From assembly GCF_000696575.1 (NCBI RefSeq), contig NZ_JMSQ01000001.1:291417-355416 (forward strand): DNA of 64,000 bases. Reading direction: 5' to 3'. A model generated the notes under the pieces. That model was not told the DNA's origin. It did no database searches and was given only the letters and a program-made list of their open reading frames with translations. Positions 45,384 to 54,425 of this stretch are shown here, in pieces (position 1 is the first letter of the stretch; every line of letters begins with the position of its first letter). Made by a program: the position numbers and the translations under genes. Source of the DNA: Siccibacter colletis (GTDB taxonomy: Bacteria > Pseudomonadota > Gammaproteobacteria > Enterobacterales > Enterobacteriaceae).

Positions 45384-46796
45384 TTATATAAAACCATCGA
45401 CAGGTTGTATGAAAATGGTTTTCCCTCTTTTCTCTGCCCGTATTTTATTTTGCGAATAAAGTGTACTGAGCAGTTCATTCACTTTACTCCGGTTCCTGAA
45501 CCGATTCGGGCCATATTGCAGGATGGTTGTCTTCCTGATATACGGCACCACACACCTGTAGCAATAATCTTTTATCCACGAGTAAAGTTCGTCTGCTTCT
45601 GAACTTACCAGCAGCAACGTCTGGGGTTTAGAGAAAATTCTCACATACTCATCCACATACCAGGCGATTATATCTACTGCGGCTTCCACGGCAGTAAGGG
45701 ATATTTCTCCTTCATCGCCGTTGAAGTAATGCAGCAGTGCGGCGATCCTCGCCATATTCTCCGCCATTTTAGAAGCATAATCCTTAAAATCAGACAGGAA
45801 GCCAATCAGCCCCATTTCTGACTCGACTTTGTTATAAAATTCGAGCCAGCGTTTTTCTGCTTCGGGAGAGAAACGCAGACACTGACGCTCATTTTCCTCA
45901 TTTCTGGCAATGCTCTCGTTAACAATGTCTATCAGTCGTTGATGAAATACCGGCAGATGCTCACTTGAGACAACCGGACTGGTAATTTGTCTGTAGCCCT
46001 GTGTTGAACCCGGTTGACATATCAGACATCGGGCGAAGAATCCGATCCCTTTCGCGGCATCGCCTTTTCGTTCCAGATACCCTTTTTTAAACACATCAGG
46101 CTGAATCATCAGCCCCAGCGTCATTCTGGCATCTTTGATTAATTTATCTGGCTCGCTTTTTCTTTCCACGGGAAACATTGCGCCATCCCACATTTTATTG
46201 ATGAAAGGCAGTTCATTCAGCGCGTAGCCGTTAAAAATGGTGCCAGCTTCATCAGACATAAGCCCGATGGACCGCCAGCGTCCACAGAGAGAGTCTTTCA
46301 TCGCCGCAGGTGTGGCATCGTTGTATATCTGCCTGAACCTGACCGGTGCTTTCGGGGACGCGGCCAGTAGCTCTTTCAGCCGTTCATTCGTTGTGGAGTG
46401 ATCTTTATTACGGCGAATATCGGATTTCAATTTTGACATCAGGGCTTTCTTTTCAATATTAAAAACCGTTTCTTCATTCCTCCAGACAACCAGGTCCTGG
46501 GTATATTTTTCAAACCATTCTTCTTCCAGTTGATACAATGGCTTCATCAGTAGTTTGTCCACAGTGCTTTTGCGTTCACCAGATTCCGCCAGAGTCAGTA
46601 AGAAAAGCGAGACCGGACTGCGCAGATTTTTCAGTCGGCACACATCAATCCGGTTCTGGCAGGCAAGTGAAATAACCCCCAGTACCGATGCGGCAATCAA
46701 AGCCTGAGGAGCCTGCGTGTGCTGTTCCACTTCATATACCGCATTTCTGATGATCTGCGGGAACACATGCACAGGGAAAGGACGACCACACAGCAT
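45384..46796 (-). CDS. yfjI: YfjI family protein (DUF3987)
   Basis: 470 aa, the family's usual length. The N-terminal APQALIAASVLGVISLACQN and LFLLTLAESGERKSTVDKLL (a Walker-A-like turn, GERKST) and RWRSIGLMSDEAGTIFNGYA (Walker-B-like) are typical of DUF3987, a primase/helicase-related ATPase family of integrative islands. A role in island replication is plausible but unproven. It lies downstream of alpA. Confidence 0.88.
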   Translation of the reverse strand: MLCGRPFPVHVFPQIIRNAVYEVEQHTQAPQALIAASVLGVISLACQNRIDVCRLKNLRSPVSLFLLTLAESGERKSTVDKLLMKPLYQLEEEWFEKYTQDLVVWRNEETVFNIEKKALMSKLKSDIRRNKDHSTTNERLKELLAASPKAPVRFRQIYNDATPAAMKDSLCGRWRSIGLMSDEAGTIFNGYALNELPFINKMWDGAMFPVERKSEPDKLIKDARMTLGLMIQPDVFKKGYLERKGDAAKGIGFFARCLICQPGSTQGYRQITSPVVSSEHLPVFHQRLIDIVNESIARNEENERQCLRFSPEAEKRWLEFYNKVESEMGLIGFLSDFKDYASKMAENMARIAALLHYFNGDEGEISLTAVEAAVDIIAWYVDEYVRIFSKPQTLLLVSSEADELYSWIKDYCYRCVVPYIRKTTILQYGPNRFRNRSKVNELLSTLYSQNKIRAEKRGKTIFIQPVDGFI

Positions 46797-46928
46797 AGAT
46801 ACCTCTTATTCAGTTAACGTTTAAAACGATTCCCCTCACATTGCTATTCCGCTATTAATGGAAGAAATAGCAGGATGAACACGGGGCATTTAAGGAAAAA
46901 ACAAAAAAATAAATAAAAAAACCTAAGG

Positions 46929-47165
46929 TTAACGATAATTGATCCAACAAAGCAGGTCACTTAACAGCCATCCGCAGGATTTCAGGCCGATAGACTTACG
47001 CTGTGGAAACTTTCCAACCTGTTCCAGTTTCCACGCGGTAGAGCGGGAAATGGACGTGATACGCTGGCGTTCCCGTTCACGCACCAGACGATCACCATGC
47101 TCGCCGTAATCACGCAGGATTTTCAGGCGTTCTTCCGGGGTGGGGGTGATAAATGTTGTACTCAT
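46929..47165 (-). CDS. alpA: AlpA-family regulator
   Basis: 78 aa. The MerR-like helix-turn-helix RITSISRSTAWKLEQVGKFP and the C-terminal GLKSCGWLLSDLLCWI are the AlpA/P4 Vis signature. In CP4-57, AlpA turns on the island integrase and promotes excision; P4 Vis also acts as an excisionase. It is expected to control excision of this island. It lies 130 bp before yfjI. Confidence 0.88.
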   Translation of the reverse strand: MSTTFITPTPEERLKILRDYGEHGDRLVRERERQRITSISRSTAWKLEQVGKFPQRKSIGLKSCGWLLSDLLCWINYR

Positions 47166-47377
47166 ACTGCCTCCTTTGTTTCAGTGGGGGCAGTATGTCG
47201 CAGATGGGTAACTGAATGACAGCAGCGGACACCTTATTAAGGTGTTAGCGCTTATTGCGGGGATTAATGCGGTTGCTGTAATTCTCGATTCAACTGGCGT
47301 GCCCACTTATTGATGATTTTCCATCTTTAAAGTGGACGAAGCGCCATTATGGCGATTTATTACCAGCGGGAGAGGGT

Positions 47378-48166
47378 CTATTGATTTTCATTCTCAATAC
47401 GTTTTATCCACTTAGCGATAGTGTCATCACTGAATGAGTCACTGAATCCATATTTTTTGGATGCCACAGTAAGCATCTCCGCCATTTTTGAAAAATTAAC
47501 CTCACCATTGCCATCAAGATAATGCTCTTTCAGCATGACATACAGGGCTATTCTTTCTGGCCTAGAAATGCGGGTTTGTTTTTCTTTTTTCACGCCGGGC
47601 ATGCTTTCTACACTTTGTGGTGACAATTCATTTGCATCAAAAAACAGTTCTGATTTATCTCGAAAAACTCCACTTGGAAATATCAAATAATCCCTATCAT
47701 CTTTACCATATACCACAATCGCACCTGCAATATTATTATTTTCTCTGACAGTATCCATATCCGTTAGCACGTAATGGTCTTCAGCAAAACGAGTCACTGG
47801 CGTAGCCTTTACCCGCCAGTAACCATGTGCATGCCCATTGTAGGTATAACGACATATCCCCAAATCACCTTCCAGAAGTCGAGATTCAATTTCTGCATCT
47901 TTCTCCGGGTAAAACTGCCTTATTTTAAACTCTGGCATTTTTTCATGCTGATAATAATCCATGCCTGATTTAATTTTCCTCTCCCAATCTTTAAGAAGAA
48001 ATTGGCCTCCACCAAGGTACCTGACGATCTGGCATGGCAAAGCATCCAACCGAATGTAGAGTGGAACTTTATGATCAAGCCAATCATTCAGTAAATTTTC
48101 AGACATGATATGGCACTTTTCAGATGCCATTGCCAAAGGGTAAAAATCGGGCCGCTTTAATGTCAT
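47378..48166 (-). CDS. Hypothetical island protein, 262 aa
   Basis: The frame opens at 48166, but in-frame ATGs at 48130 and 48106 (MSENLLNDWLDHKVPLYIRL) are equally possible; none has a strong ribosome site. The product is soluble, with ARGIN-type small beta segments in the middle and a charged C-terminal helix-turn-helix-like end (SFSDDTIAKWIKRIENENQ). Similar proteins next to alpA are common in P4-like islands as I recall, but I cannot name a family. It has no visible catalytic motif. Confidence 0.65.
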   Translation of the reverse strand: MTLKRPDFYPLAMASEKCHIMSENLLNDWLDHKVPLYIRLDALPCQIVRYLGGGQFLLKDWERKIKSGMDYYQHEKMPEFKIRQFYPEKDAEIESRLLEGDLGICRYTYNGHAHGYWRVKATPVTRFAEDHYVLTDMDTVRENNNIAGAIVVYGKDDRDYLIFPSGVFRDKSELFFDANELSPQSVESMPGVKKEKQTRISRPERIALYVMLKEHYLDGNGEVNFSKMAEMLTVASKKYGFSDSFSDDTIAKWIKRIENENQ

Positions 48167-48319
48167 TCGACTTGTCGTCCTGTGTGGCGCTTCGCTGCTT
48201 GCGCTATATGTGCTTTATATATTGATTTATATAACTGAAAAGTGGCATTCAGTCTATGCCTTGCAAGCAGCCCCGTTACCCTCTAAAATTTCCGGATTAA
48301 CTTAAGAGAACACAGCATC

Positions 48320-48466
48320 ATGAAGAAAACACCTGTAACAAAAGCCCAAATCTATCGTGCCGTTGCCAGCTCAACCGCGATCGAAACCGGTGTTTCTGTG
48401 CAAAAAATTGAGCAGCAACTGAAACAAAATCAGGCACAGGCGAAAGCCGTTGGCCTCGCCCGCTAG
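48320..48466 (+). CDS. Small VbhA-like protein, possible Fic antitoxin
   Basis: 48 aa: MKKTPVTKAQIYRAVASSTA, then IETGVSVQKIEQQLKQNQ. The ATG at 48320 has AAGAGAA upstream. The piece ASSTAIETG resembles the inhibition helix of VbhA-type Fic antitoxins ([S/T]xxxE[G/N]), with T in place of the last G/N. It is convergent with the fic gene and the two stop codons overlap in CTAG. An unusual arrangement, because class I antitoxins are normally encoded upstream on the same strand; the pairing is therefore inference. Confidence 0.5.
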   Translation: MKKTPVTKAQIYRAVASSTAIETGVSVQKIEQQLKQNQAQAKAVGLAR

Positions 48467-49095
48467 TCTGGCAAGATATCGTTCACCAGTTGTATCATGG
48501 GGCTGTAGTTCCCTGACACGCCTGCCTGTATTGCCTTGAAGTAAAACGCCTTGTGCTCATCCCACAGGCTGTAATCAAGTAAGCCCTTCCCTGCCAGAAC
48601 CGACAGCACATCGCAAAGTAGCCGCGACAGACGCCCGTTACCTTCTCTGAAGGGGTGGATCAAAATAAACTCCACATGGCATACGGCCAGATAACTTATC
48701 AGCTCCAGACGAGCCAGGGATTTGAGTTCACCAGACCGAGAAAGAAACTGCTTCTCGAAGCCATCAAGCAGCAGCGGAATCCTGTCGGCAGCCGCAAACT
48801 GAAAACCATCCTTAGTCAGGTTAGCGTTACGTAGCCTCCCTGCCCAGTCGTACACATTCCCCAGCCATTGACGATGCCAGCCGCTGATATGTTCAAAAGC
48901 CAGCTCAGCAGGCGGCTGGCCTTCGATAAATAACTGCTCATAAAGCATCAACAACAAGCCAGACTCCAGCGCCTCCATTTCCTGCTCATCAACTATCCCC
49001 AATTTATTGGCAAGCACCAGGTCGTTAGAGCCTGGCTGATAACGCTCTTCCGCTGAATTAAGCTCATATTTTGACAACCCCTTACCTCCGCCCAA
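48463..49095 (-). CDS. Fic-domain AMP-transferase-like protein
   Basis: 210 aa. The Fic core motif HPFREGNGRLSR is complete at about 147-158, with catalytic His147. Fic enzymes usually move AMP from ATP onto Ser/Thr/Tyr of targets such as gyrase and topoisomerase IV. No autoinhibitory S/TxxxE(G/N) motif is apparent at either end, so inhibition should come from a partner, perhaps the 48-aa convergent product. The gene start overlaps the end of int by 14 bp, so fic may be read with int. Confidence 0.85.
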   Translation of the reverse strand: MGGGKGLSKYELNSAEERYQPGSNDLVLANKLGIVDEQEMEALESGLLLMLYEQLFIEGQPPAELAFEHISGWHRQWLGNVYDWAGRLRNANLTKDGFQFAAADRIPLLLDGFEKQFLSRSGELKSLARLELISYLAVCHVEFILIHPFREGNGRLSRLLCDVLSVLAGKGLLDYSLWDEHKAFYFKAIQAGVSGNYSPMIQLVNDILPD

Positions 49096-50398
49096 ACAGG
49101 TTCACAACGTTGTTTTCCTGCTGCCGCTGATAGTTGTTAACCCGGTCTTCCCAGATCTCAAGCGCCCTACGCTTTTCAGGCAGGTAATCATAACGGTCAT
49201 AATGTTTTGAGCTGACGTCATTCAGAGCATGGTTCTGAATACGGTCCCGGATCTCTTTGCTGATCCCCGCCTCCCCCATCAGCGTTTTACAGGTGCGGCG
49301 TAAATCTCGTGCGGTGAAAACTTTAAACTCAGGATTAAAGGCACGAAAATACATGATGGAACGCGCCAGGCTATCAGTACGTACCGGACGCTCACCGTTA
49401 GTTGATAGCGGGAAAATATAGGGACTGTTACTTTCCTTAGTCAGTTCTTTCACTGAGGCTAATTCCTGTAGCGCCGATTCAGTCAGCGGGATCAGGTGTT
49501 CGCGCTTGTTTTTCGATACATCGGCTATGACCAGTAACGTCTTTTGCTGCCAGTCAATCGCGCTCCACTGGCTGGCAATCATTTCAAACGGTCGCTGCCC
49601 ACCAGCATAAACACAAAAGCGGATAAGATGCTGCATCAACGGTCCTACGTTGGTGGACTCTGCAAACCGCTCCATGACAAAACGAAGCTCTTCCAGCGTT
49701 AACCATGTATCACCCACTTTTTCCGCCGAAGACTGCTTCGGTATAGCCGAGACCGGGTTAACTTCAAGACCGAACGTGATACCCACACTGGTATTCATCG
49801 GATCGTTATCGGCTTTCAGACCGTAGTTAAATGCCGCCATCAGGTAGGAACGAATCCGGTTTGCATGGACCACAGCATCACGCTGGATAATGCCAGACAA
49901 GATTGTTTTGATCTGTAACGGCGTGACATCTTTCGCTTTGGTTTCGCGAGGAATGACCGAATAACACTCTTTTTCAAGACGCTTCAGCACATCGGCCCAG
50001 GTACGCTTGTTGTCGAGTTTCATCTTGTTAACATAGCCATGCACCAGTTCTTCAAACGATCCCTGCGAACGATGTAGCTGCATGATGTGCTGTTCGGCCA
50101 GGCGCTGTTGTTCAAGCTCTTGCTGGGGATCTTTTCCTTCAACAAGCCAGGCACCATACTTTTTCGCCAGATCATTGGCCGTCACCAGTTTCATCTCAGG
50201 CCAGATGCCCAACTGGATGAATTTCTCTTTCTTCCCTTTCTCAACGTAGTAACGGAAATAAAAAACCTTGCTACCTGAAGGCTGAACTTTGACGCCAAGC
50301 CTGCCGGTACCGCGCTGAGCGCTGTTGCTCCACACGTAGTACGACGTGCTTTTTGTCTTCAATCCGCGTATAGCAGTCTCGGTAAGATTAGCGGCCAT
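49082..50398 (-). CDS. int: P4-type tyrosine integrase of the island
   Basis: 438 aa from the ATG at 50398, which has AAAGG upstream; the longer frame would enter the arm-site repeats. The N-terminal domain is the DUF4102 arm-binding part (LTETAIRGLKTKSTSYYVW). Catalytic residues are Arg269 (GGQRPFE), Arg in DLRRT (365-369), His390 (NHAL) and Tyr400 (KHYDRYDY). The residue at the usual HxxR histidine position is Arg (ARDLRRT). It lies 200 bp from the attachment repeat at 50598 and should recombine the two 57-bp copies, probably with AlpA. Confidence 0.93.
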   Translation of the reverse strand: MAANLTETAIRGLKTKSTSYYVWSNSAQRGTGRLGVKVQPSGSKVFYFRYYVEKGKKEKFIQLGIWPEMKLVTANDLAKKYGAWLVEGKDPQQELEQQRLAEQHIMQLHRSQGSFEELVHGYVNKMKLDNKRTWADVLKRLEKECYSVIPRETKAKDVTPLQIKTILSGIIQRDAVVHANRIRSYLMAAFNYGLKADNDPMNTSVGITFGLEVNPVSAIPKQSSAEKVGDTWLTLEELRFVMERFAESTNVGPLMQHLIRFCVYAGGQRPFEMIASQWSAIDWQQKTLLVIADVSKNKREHLIPLTESALQELASVKELTKESNSPYIFPLSTNGERPVRTDSLARSIMYFRAFNPEFKVFTARDLRRTCKTLMGEAGISKEIRDRIQNHALNDVSSKHYDRYDYLPEKRRALEIWEDRVNNYQRQQENNVVNLFGRR

Positions 50399-50423
50399 GA
50401 GGTTACCTTTCTGAGGATAAGCG

Positions 50424-50472
50424 TTACCTGACCCAATGCCCATTTTGGGTCAGGTAATGGGTCAGGTAAGGA
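50424..50472 (+). repeat. Integrase arm-type repeats, right island end
   Basis: Two direct abutting copies of TGGGTCAGGTAA (50446-50457 and 50458-50469) and one inverted copy (50424-50435). The block 50444-50472 is identical to 8014-8042. The copies lie just upstream of the int start, so integrase binding could also regulate its own promoter. Confidence 0.7.
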
Positions 50473-50597
50473 TAGTACAATGAGGAAATAAGAGAACCAA
50501 TCAGAAACAAAAATTACTTTGTAACTAGTTGATTATTAACAATTAAAAATACAAATAGAGGCAATGGCGAACAATTAGAAACATGCTGATTTTATGA

Positions 50598-50654
50598 CTC
50601 ATAATCGCTTGGTCGCTGGTTCAAACCCAGCAGGGGCCACCAAATAAAACAAGG
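50598..50654 (+). repeat. Right attachment site of the island: 3' fragment of a tRNA gene (CAU anticodon)
   Basis: 57 bp matching 7914-7970 except for two bases that form one pair of the T stem (C-G here, T-A on the left). It runs from the anticodon loop CTCATAA to CCA at 50642 and AATAAAACAAGG. Again only the 3' part of the tRNA is present, so the intact tRNA gene must be outside the window. Confidence 0.88.
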
Positions 50655-50686
50655 GCTTACGTTAAAAACGTCAGCCCTTATTTTTT
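50651..50686 (+). terminator. Hairpin terminator behind the right tRNA fragment
   Basis: AAGGGCT with ACGTT pairs with AACGT and AGCCCTT (one mismatch), followed by ATTTTTT. Confidence 0.7.
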
Positions 50687-50689
50687 GCC

Positions 50690-50710
50690 AGGATATTTAT
50701 AGGATATTTT
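50690..50710 (+). repeat. Tandem AGGATATTT repeat at the start of the next element
   Basis: AGGATATTTAT is followed at once by AGGATATTTT. The spacing from the attachment fragment and terminator resembles that of the arm sites at the left island end, so these may be arm sites of a different integrase. The following stretch to 51167 (about 450 bp) holds no gene I can support. Confidence 0.35.
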
Positions 50711-51167
50711 GCACAGGTCACTATAGGTACTAATGGTGAACAAAATAAATTTTGTTATTTCGCGGGTGTAAAAAAATTACTAAGCGGGCCGTAGCCGCTT
50801 TTTAACCGCCTGGCGATTCTCTGCCCCCCTACCCCACGCGAACCGGAAACGTCCTCAACGCGCTCCAGACCGCACCACGCGTCGCTTTAACGCTATAACC
50901 AGCCATTTAACCTGAAACGGCTCGCTTCTATTTCCAGTTGGATCAATTGCAGGGCATTTCCGGTTAGCAAACACGTTTAAGCCGCGCCGCATCTGTATTC
51001 TGCACGAAACGGAACCGGAAACATCCCAAACAGAAAAATGCCAAAACGAGCTCCTTTTTGCAGGTGCGCGTCCCTTCTCTTACAACTCTCGTTTGGCTTT
51101 ATTCATCATGAGTAGTCCCAGCATGCACCTTCAGTTCAAGTATTTAATTGAGGATGGTTTACAACTA

Positions 51168-53399
51168 TCAGAATGATTTACTGAGCTCAATAGCATCTCT
51201 GATTTCTTCTGTCTGAGCAGGAAATTTCCCTTCAGCCTCAATACGTTCGAGTTTGTTCAGCAGCAACTCATCACCACCGAACATATATCCAACATCGCTT
51301 AGTTCAAGAACCAGGTAATGCCCATGCGAACTGGAAATAATATGGTTACGCAGGCTTAGTACCAGCGTCAGAAAATCTTCATCACTGGCAGAGTGTTGCG
51401 TGATCCAAGCTTTCAACGCTTCCTCGCCAGCAATATCCCTCCATGCCCATACAAAGCTTCTCAGTGATATCCCTACGGGAAGTTGAGACATACGTTTATC
51501 GCCATTTATACGCTTATAGAAATGACTCCGAACCTGTTCCAGCTCTTCGTTGGTTAGTATACGTTCCTGCTCTGGCAAAACCCGATTTCCGGCCAGTCCG
51601 TTTTGCCATAATAAATGGCGTATATAATCTGCAATCCAGAATAATGATTCTCCCTTAACTGTTAGGGACAAAAGAAGCTCAATTGCCTTATCACGATTAG
51701 CATCAAGCATTTGTTTCAGGAATCGATCGACAACCCGCTTTATATCCAGATCATGCGGGGAAAACCAGCGATTTCGCTGCCGATAACGAGCAATGATTTC
51801 ATCTCCAAAATGAAAAAAGAAGGTCAGCATACCAGCACAATCATTCTCAGAACGCGTGTTAATCATTGGCCAGGTTAGCTGGCTCAGGATATGCTCAAAC
51901 CAGGTACGGGAGGAGATACCGTTACTGTTGATACGCGACAGCAGCTCTTCAGCCAGAGCAGAATACGTTTCTGCAGAACTCGCCATATCGAAGAGATGAT
52001 TAAAGTAGTCAGGTGGCAGAACATTCTGCGGAGAGGAAAAAGCAAAGTAATATCGCCAGTAAGCTCCACTTCCCAGCCGGCGTTTTGTCGTCATTTCCGC
52101 CTTTTCTTCATCCGGAATTTGTCCGAACAGGGACAAATTTTCGACGTTATATCCTGAGATACCTGGTATCAGTCTGCGCAGTGAAGTAGCTGACTTCGCT
52201 TGGGATGATTTAAAACGTGCGAGACATGCCCCGAGTTCTTCTGTCAGCGTCCTCTTTTCTTCCTCACTGACGCTGCCGTCACCAGACTCAACCACAGCCC
52301 GTTCTGTCAGGTACTCCTCTATCCAGTTGTACAACGCATTATGGGTAATATGAATGAGCTGCAGAAAGCACAGATCAGGCAGATAAACATAGTCACGGAT
52401 TCCACTGTACCTAAAAGCCAGTCCGCTCAGTGCCAGCTGTACTTCACGCGGCGTCTTCAGACTGGCACCGTAGGTATCTGTCACCAGTGACAGGTCGCTG
52501 ATAATGCTTTGATCCGGCTCAGTCCCATTGACTGACTGGTATAAACTTACGGCTCCGGCATGAAATTCACGCCTGAGATCAAAAGCTTCCGGACGCGGCA
52601 GCGAGAAGGAAATCTGGACAATCTTTTGTAAGTACAAGTCTCCGTCGGCCACGCCAAGTCCATTCTGAATGGCCTGAGCCAGCACGGCTCGGTCATAGCA
52701 CATAAGGTAGCGAAAGCGTGGAAAATCAGCGACGGATTTGACCAGGCGAATGACCTCAATAGCCTGCGCCGGCTCCAGCCTGTCCAGGTCATCAAGTAGC
52801 ACGATGAAGCTGAGATCGAGAGCAACAATTTTTTCCGCAATTTCTGTTCGTAATTCAGCCGTCGTTTTTCCTCTTCCCTTCAAGTCAGCTTCAGAAAGGG
52901 CTTTAAGTAACCCGTTGGTATTAGGTATTCCGGGGAACAATGCCGCAATCTCCGCTGCCGGAGCCAAATGGCGAGCTGTTGCCTGTGTATACCGCAGTAC
53001 GTTGCCTGCGGTTTCTGTCAGTTGTTTTTTCTTCTTTAAGCTGCGACGTTGAATGGGTGAAAGGCGTCGTTCTTCTTCCCGGGCTATAATGGCGGCTACA
53101 GGAATGAGAAGGCTTTCAACTGTGCTGTTATTACCACCGTCAAGCCAGGGTGAAATGGAAAGTACAAACGTATTATCCTCCCGCTCTTCTTCCAGTTCGT
53201 TTCGAAGCAGGTTAAGTAAGCTGGTTTTCCCGGAACCCCATGAACCTTCAATGCCGATAACGGCACAGCCTTCTCTCCCTACTCCCATGACAGAACGGGC
53301 CAGTTGTTGCGCCACATGACGAAAGCCGTATCGATCCTCATCAGGATGGCTGACTGGCCTGTCCGGCATTACAGTGTCGGTCGGGTGTTTTTCTTTCAT
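51168..53399 (-). CDS. KAP-family P-loop NTPase (PifA-like)
   Basis: 743 aa. Walker A GSWGSGKTS at about 52-60 and Walker B FIVLLDDLDRLEP at about 198-210 are the KAP signature. The loop between them (about 110-165) is only weakly hydrophobic, so membrane insertion is unclear. KAP NTPases include F-plasmid PifA, which excludes phage T7, and QatA of the Qat system. No qatBCD genes are present, so this acts alone or with the small genes upstream. Position between an attachment site and ogr of a P2-like prophage is a common place for exclusion genes. Confidence 0.85.
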   Translation of the reverse strand: MKEKHPTDTVMPDRPVSHPDEDRYGFRHVAQQLARSVMGVGREGCAVIGIEGSWGSGKTSLLNLLRNELEEEREDNTFVLSISPWLDGGNNSTVESLLIPVAAIIAREEERRLSPIQRRSLKKKKQLTETAGNVLRYTQATARHLAPAAEIAALFPGIPNTNGLLKALSEADLKGRGKTTAELRTEIAEKIVALDLSFIVLLDDLDRLEPAQAIEVIRLVKSVADFPRFRYLMCYDRAVLAQAIQNGLGVADGDLYLQKIVQISFSLPRPEAFDLRREFHAGAVSLYQSVNGTEPDQSIISDLSLVTDTYGASLKTPREVQLALSGLAFRYSGIRDYVYLPDLCFLQLIHITHNALYNWIEEYLTERAVVESGDGSVSEEEKRTLTEELGACLARFKSSQAKSATSLRRLIPGISGYNVENLSLFGQIPDEEKAEMTTKRRLGSGAYWRYYFAFSSPQNVLPPDYFNHLFDMASSAETYSALAEELLSRINSNGISSRTWFEHILSQLTWPMINTRSENDCAGMLTFFFHFGDEIIARYRQRNRWFSPHDLDIKRVVDRFLKQMLDANRDKAIELLLSLTVKGESLFWIADYIRHLLWQNGLAGNRVLPEQERILTNEELEQVRSHFYKRINGDKRMSQLPVGISLRSFVWAWRDIAGEEALKAWITQHSASDEDFLTLVLSLRNHIISSSHGHYLVLELSDVGYMFGGDELLLNKLERIEAEGKFPAQTEEIRDAIELSKSF

Positions 53400-53466
53400 A
53401 CTCAGAGGTCTCCGTATAGGTAGAGCAGTCCGATTAGAGCCTCCTTAAGGAAGCTCGCCTGAGATT

Positions 53467-53634
53467 TCATTGTGAGTTTTCCCAGCCCAGCATCTCAAAC
53501 GCTTCAGGATAGAGTACATACAACGCGAGCAGGCCCAGCACTTCAATGAAGCTCAGCCACCCGTATGCCCTAAAAAGTCCTGACAGTTGGTCAGCCGTTA
53601 CCTGCCTAAGGTAACAATGGGGTAAATTCGCCAC
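53467..53634 (-). CDS. Possible 55-aa membrane micro-protein
   Basis: A GTG at 53634 opens a 55-codon frame, 8 bp after the stop of the 229-aa gene. It contains one hydrophobic segment (FIEVLGLLALYVLYPEAFEM). The ribosome site is weak. Its position between the 229-aa gene and the KAP gene, all on one strand, suggests a three-gene unit. Confidence 0.4.
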   Translation of the reverse strand: MANLPHCYLRQVTADQLSGLFRAYGWLSFIEVLGLLALYVLYPEAFEMLGWENSQ

Positions 53635-53642
53635 GAAAAATC

Positions 53643-54332
53643 TTAAAGCCCCAGGCTTTTTTTAACTAGCTCACCCACTATCGGCCAAATAACTGGCTGT
53701 AAAGCACTCCATGCAGGGCCACATACCTTCTCTAACAGGCTCTTTGCTTCTTTAGCATTGCCTTCATTCGCTTCGTTAATGACCTTTTCAAGATCAGAGC
53801 GCTGCTGAGGGTTCACCACCTGTCCCTGACTCTCCAAAATAGAAATTAACTTAGCGACAATTTCTGAATCCGTCCCATTAGTGATGGCCATTGATTGATT
53901 AACTCTCTCACCTGCAGCAAGCTGAAGATTCTCGAACTGCCCACCAGAAATATGAATATTATTTACCACTCGCTGCACTCGCTGAGGTCGGTTAGGAGAT
54001 TTACGCGATTCTTTGTAACCATTTTCGGTCAGATAAGCATACTCACGCTTACTCACAGAACCAATGAAGATCACCCCACTACCAAATGAGCTTGGATCAA
54101 TAATTTCCATTGGCCCAGTTTTGATTAAACGAGCTTTCTCTAAATCTTTAAACGCTACCTCAAAATCTACTTTGGTAATGTCATCTACATTGCATACTGC
54201 GGTAGCCAGCGCTTCAATCTTGGGCCCAATATAACCATCTTTAAGATCCTGTGCACTCAACCCTCTATCGGTAAAATCTGCTAAAAGAGTACCCAGAATT
54301 TGTTTTGCTGCTTCATCTAATTGTCCGGCCAT
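53643..54332 (-). CDS. Hypothetical 229-aa protein upstream of the KAP gene
   Basis: The N-terminal 110 residues look like a winged-helix pair (QILGTLLADFTDRGLSAQDL, then FKDLEKARLIKTG and YAYLTENGYKESRK). A middle segment NNIHISGGQFENLQLAAGER is followed by helices and a moderately hydrophobic C-terminus (WSALQPVIWPIVGELVKKSL). I recognise no named family. It could be a sensor or partner for the KAP NTPase, based on adjacency alone. Confidence 0.6.
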   Translation of the reverse strand: MAGQLDEAAKQILGTLLADFTDRGLSAQDLKDGYIGPKIEALATAVCNVDDITKVDFEVAFKDLEKARLIKTGPMEIIDPSSFGSGVIFIGSVSKREYAYLTENGYKESRKSPNRPQRVQRVVNNIHISGGQFENLQLAAGERVNQSMAITNGTDSEIVAKLISILESQGQVVNPQQRSDLEKVINEANEGNAKEAKSLLEKVCGPAWSALQPVIWPIVGELVKKSLGL

Positions 54333-54425
54333 TTCTATTACCTTATGATTGATTAGTCATTGCAATAAATATGGTCTTTCCCTAAATAGCAACTAACGAA
54401 CTTAACATTTTCAGTAACCTGTAAG

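Noticed and set aside
50690..51167. CRISPR-like or other repeat array in the gap before the KAP gene
   Set aside because: Only one tandem pair of 9-11 bp is visible and there are no regularly spaced repeats. No CRISPR array is seen anywhere in the window.
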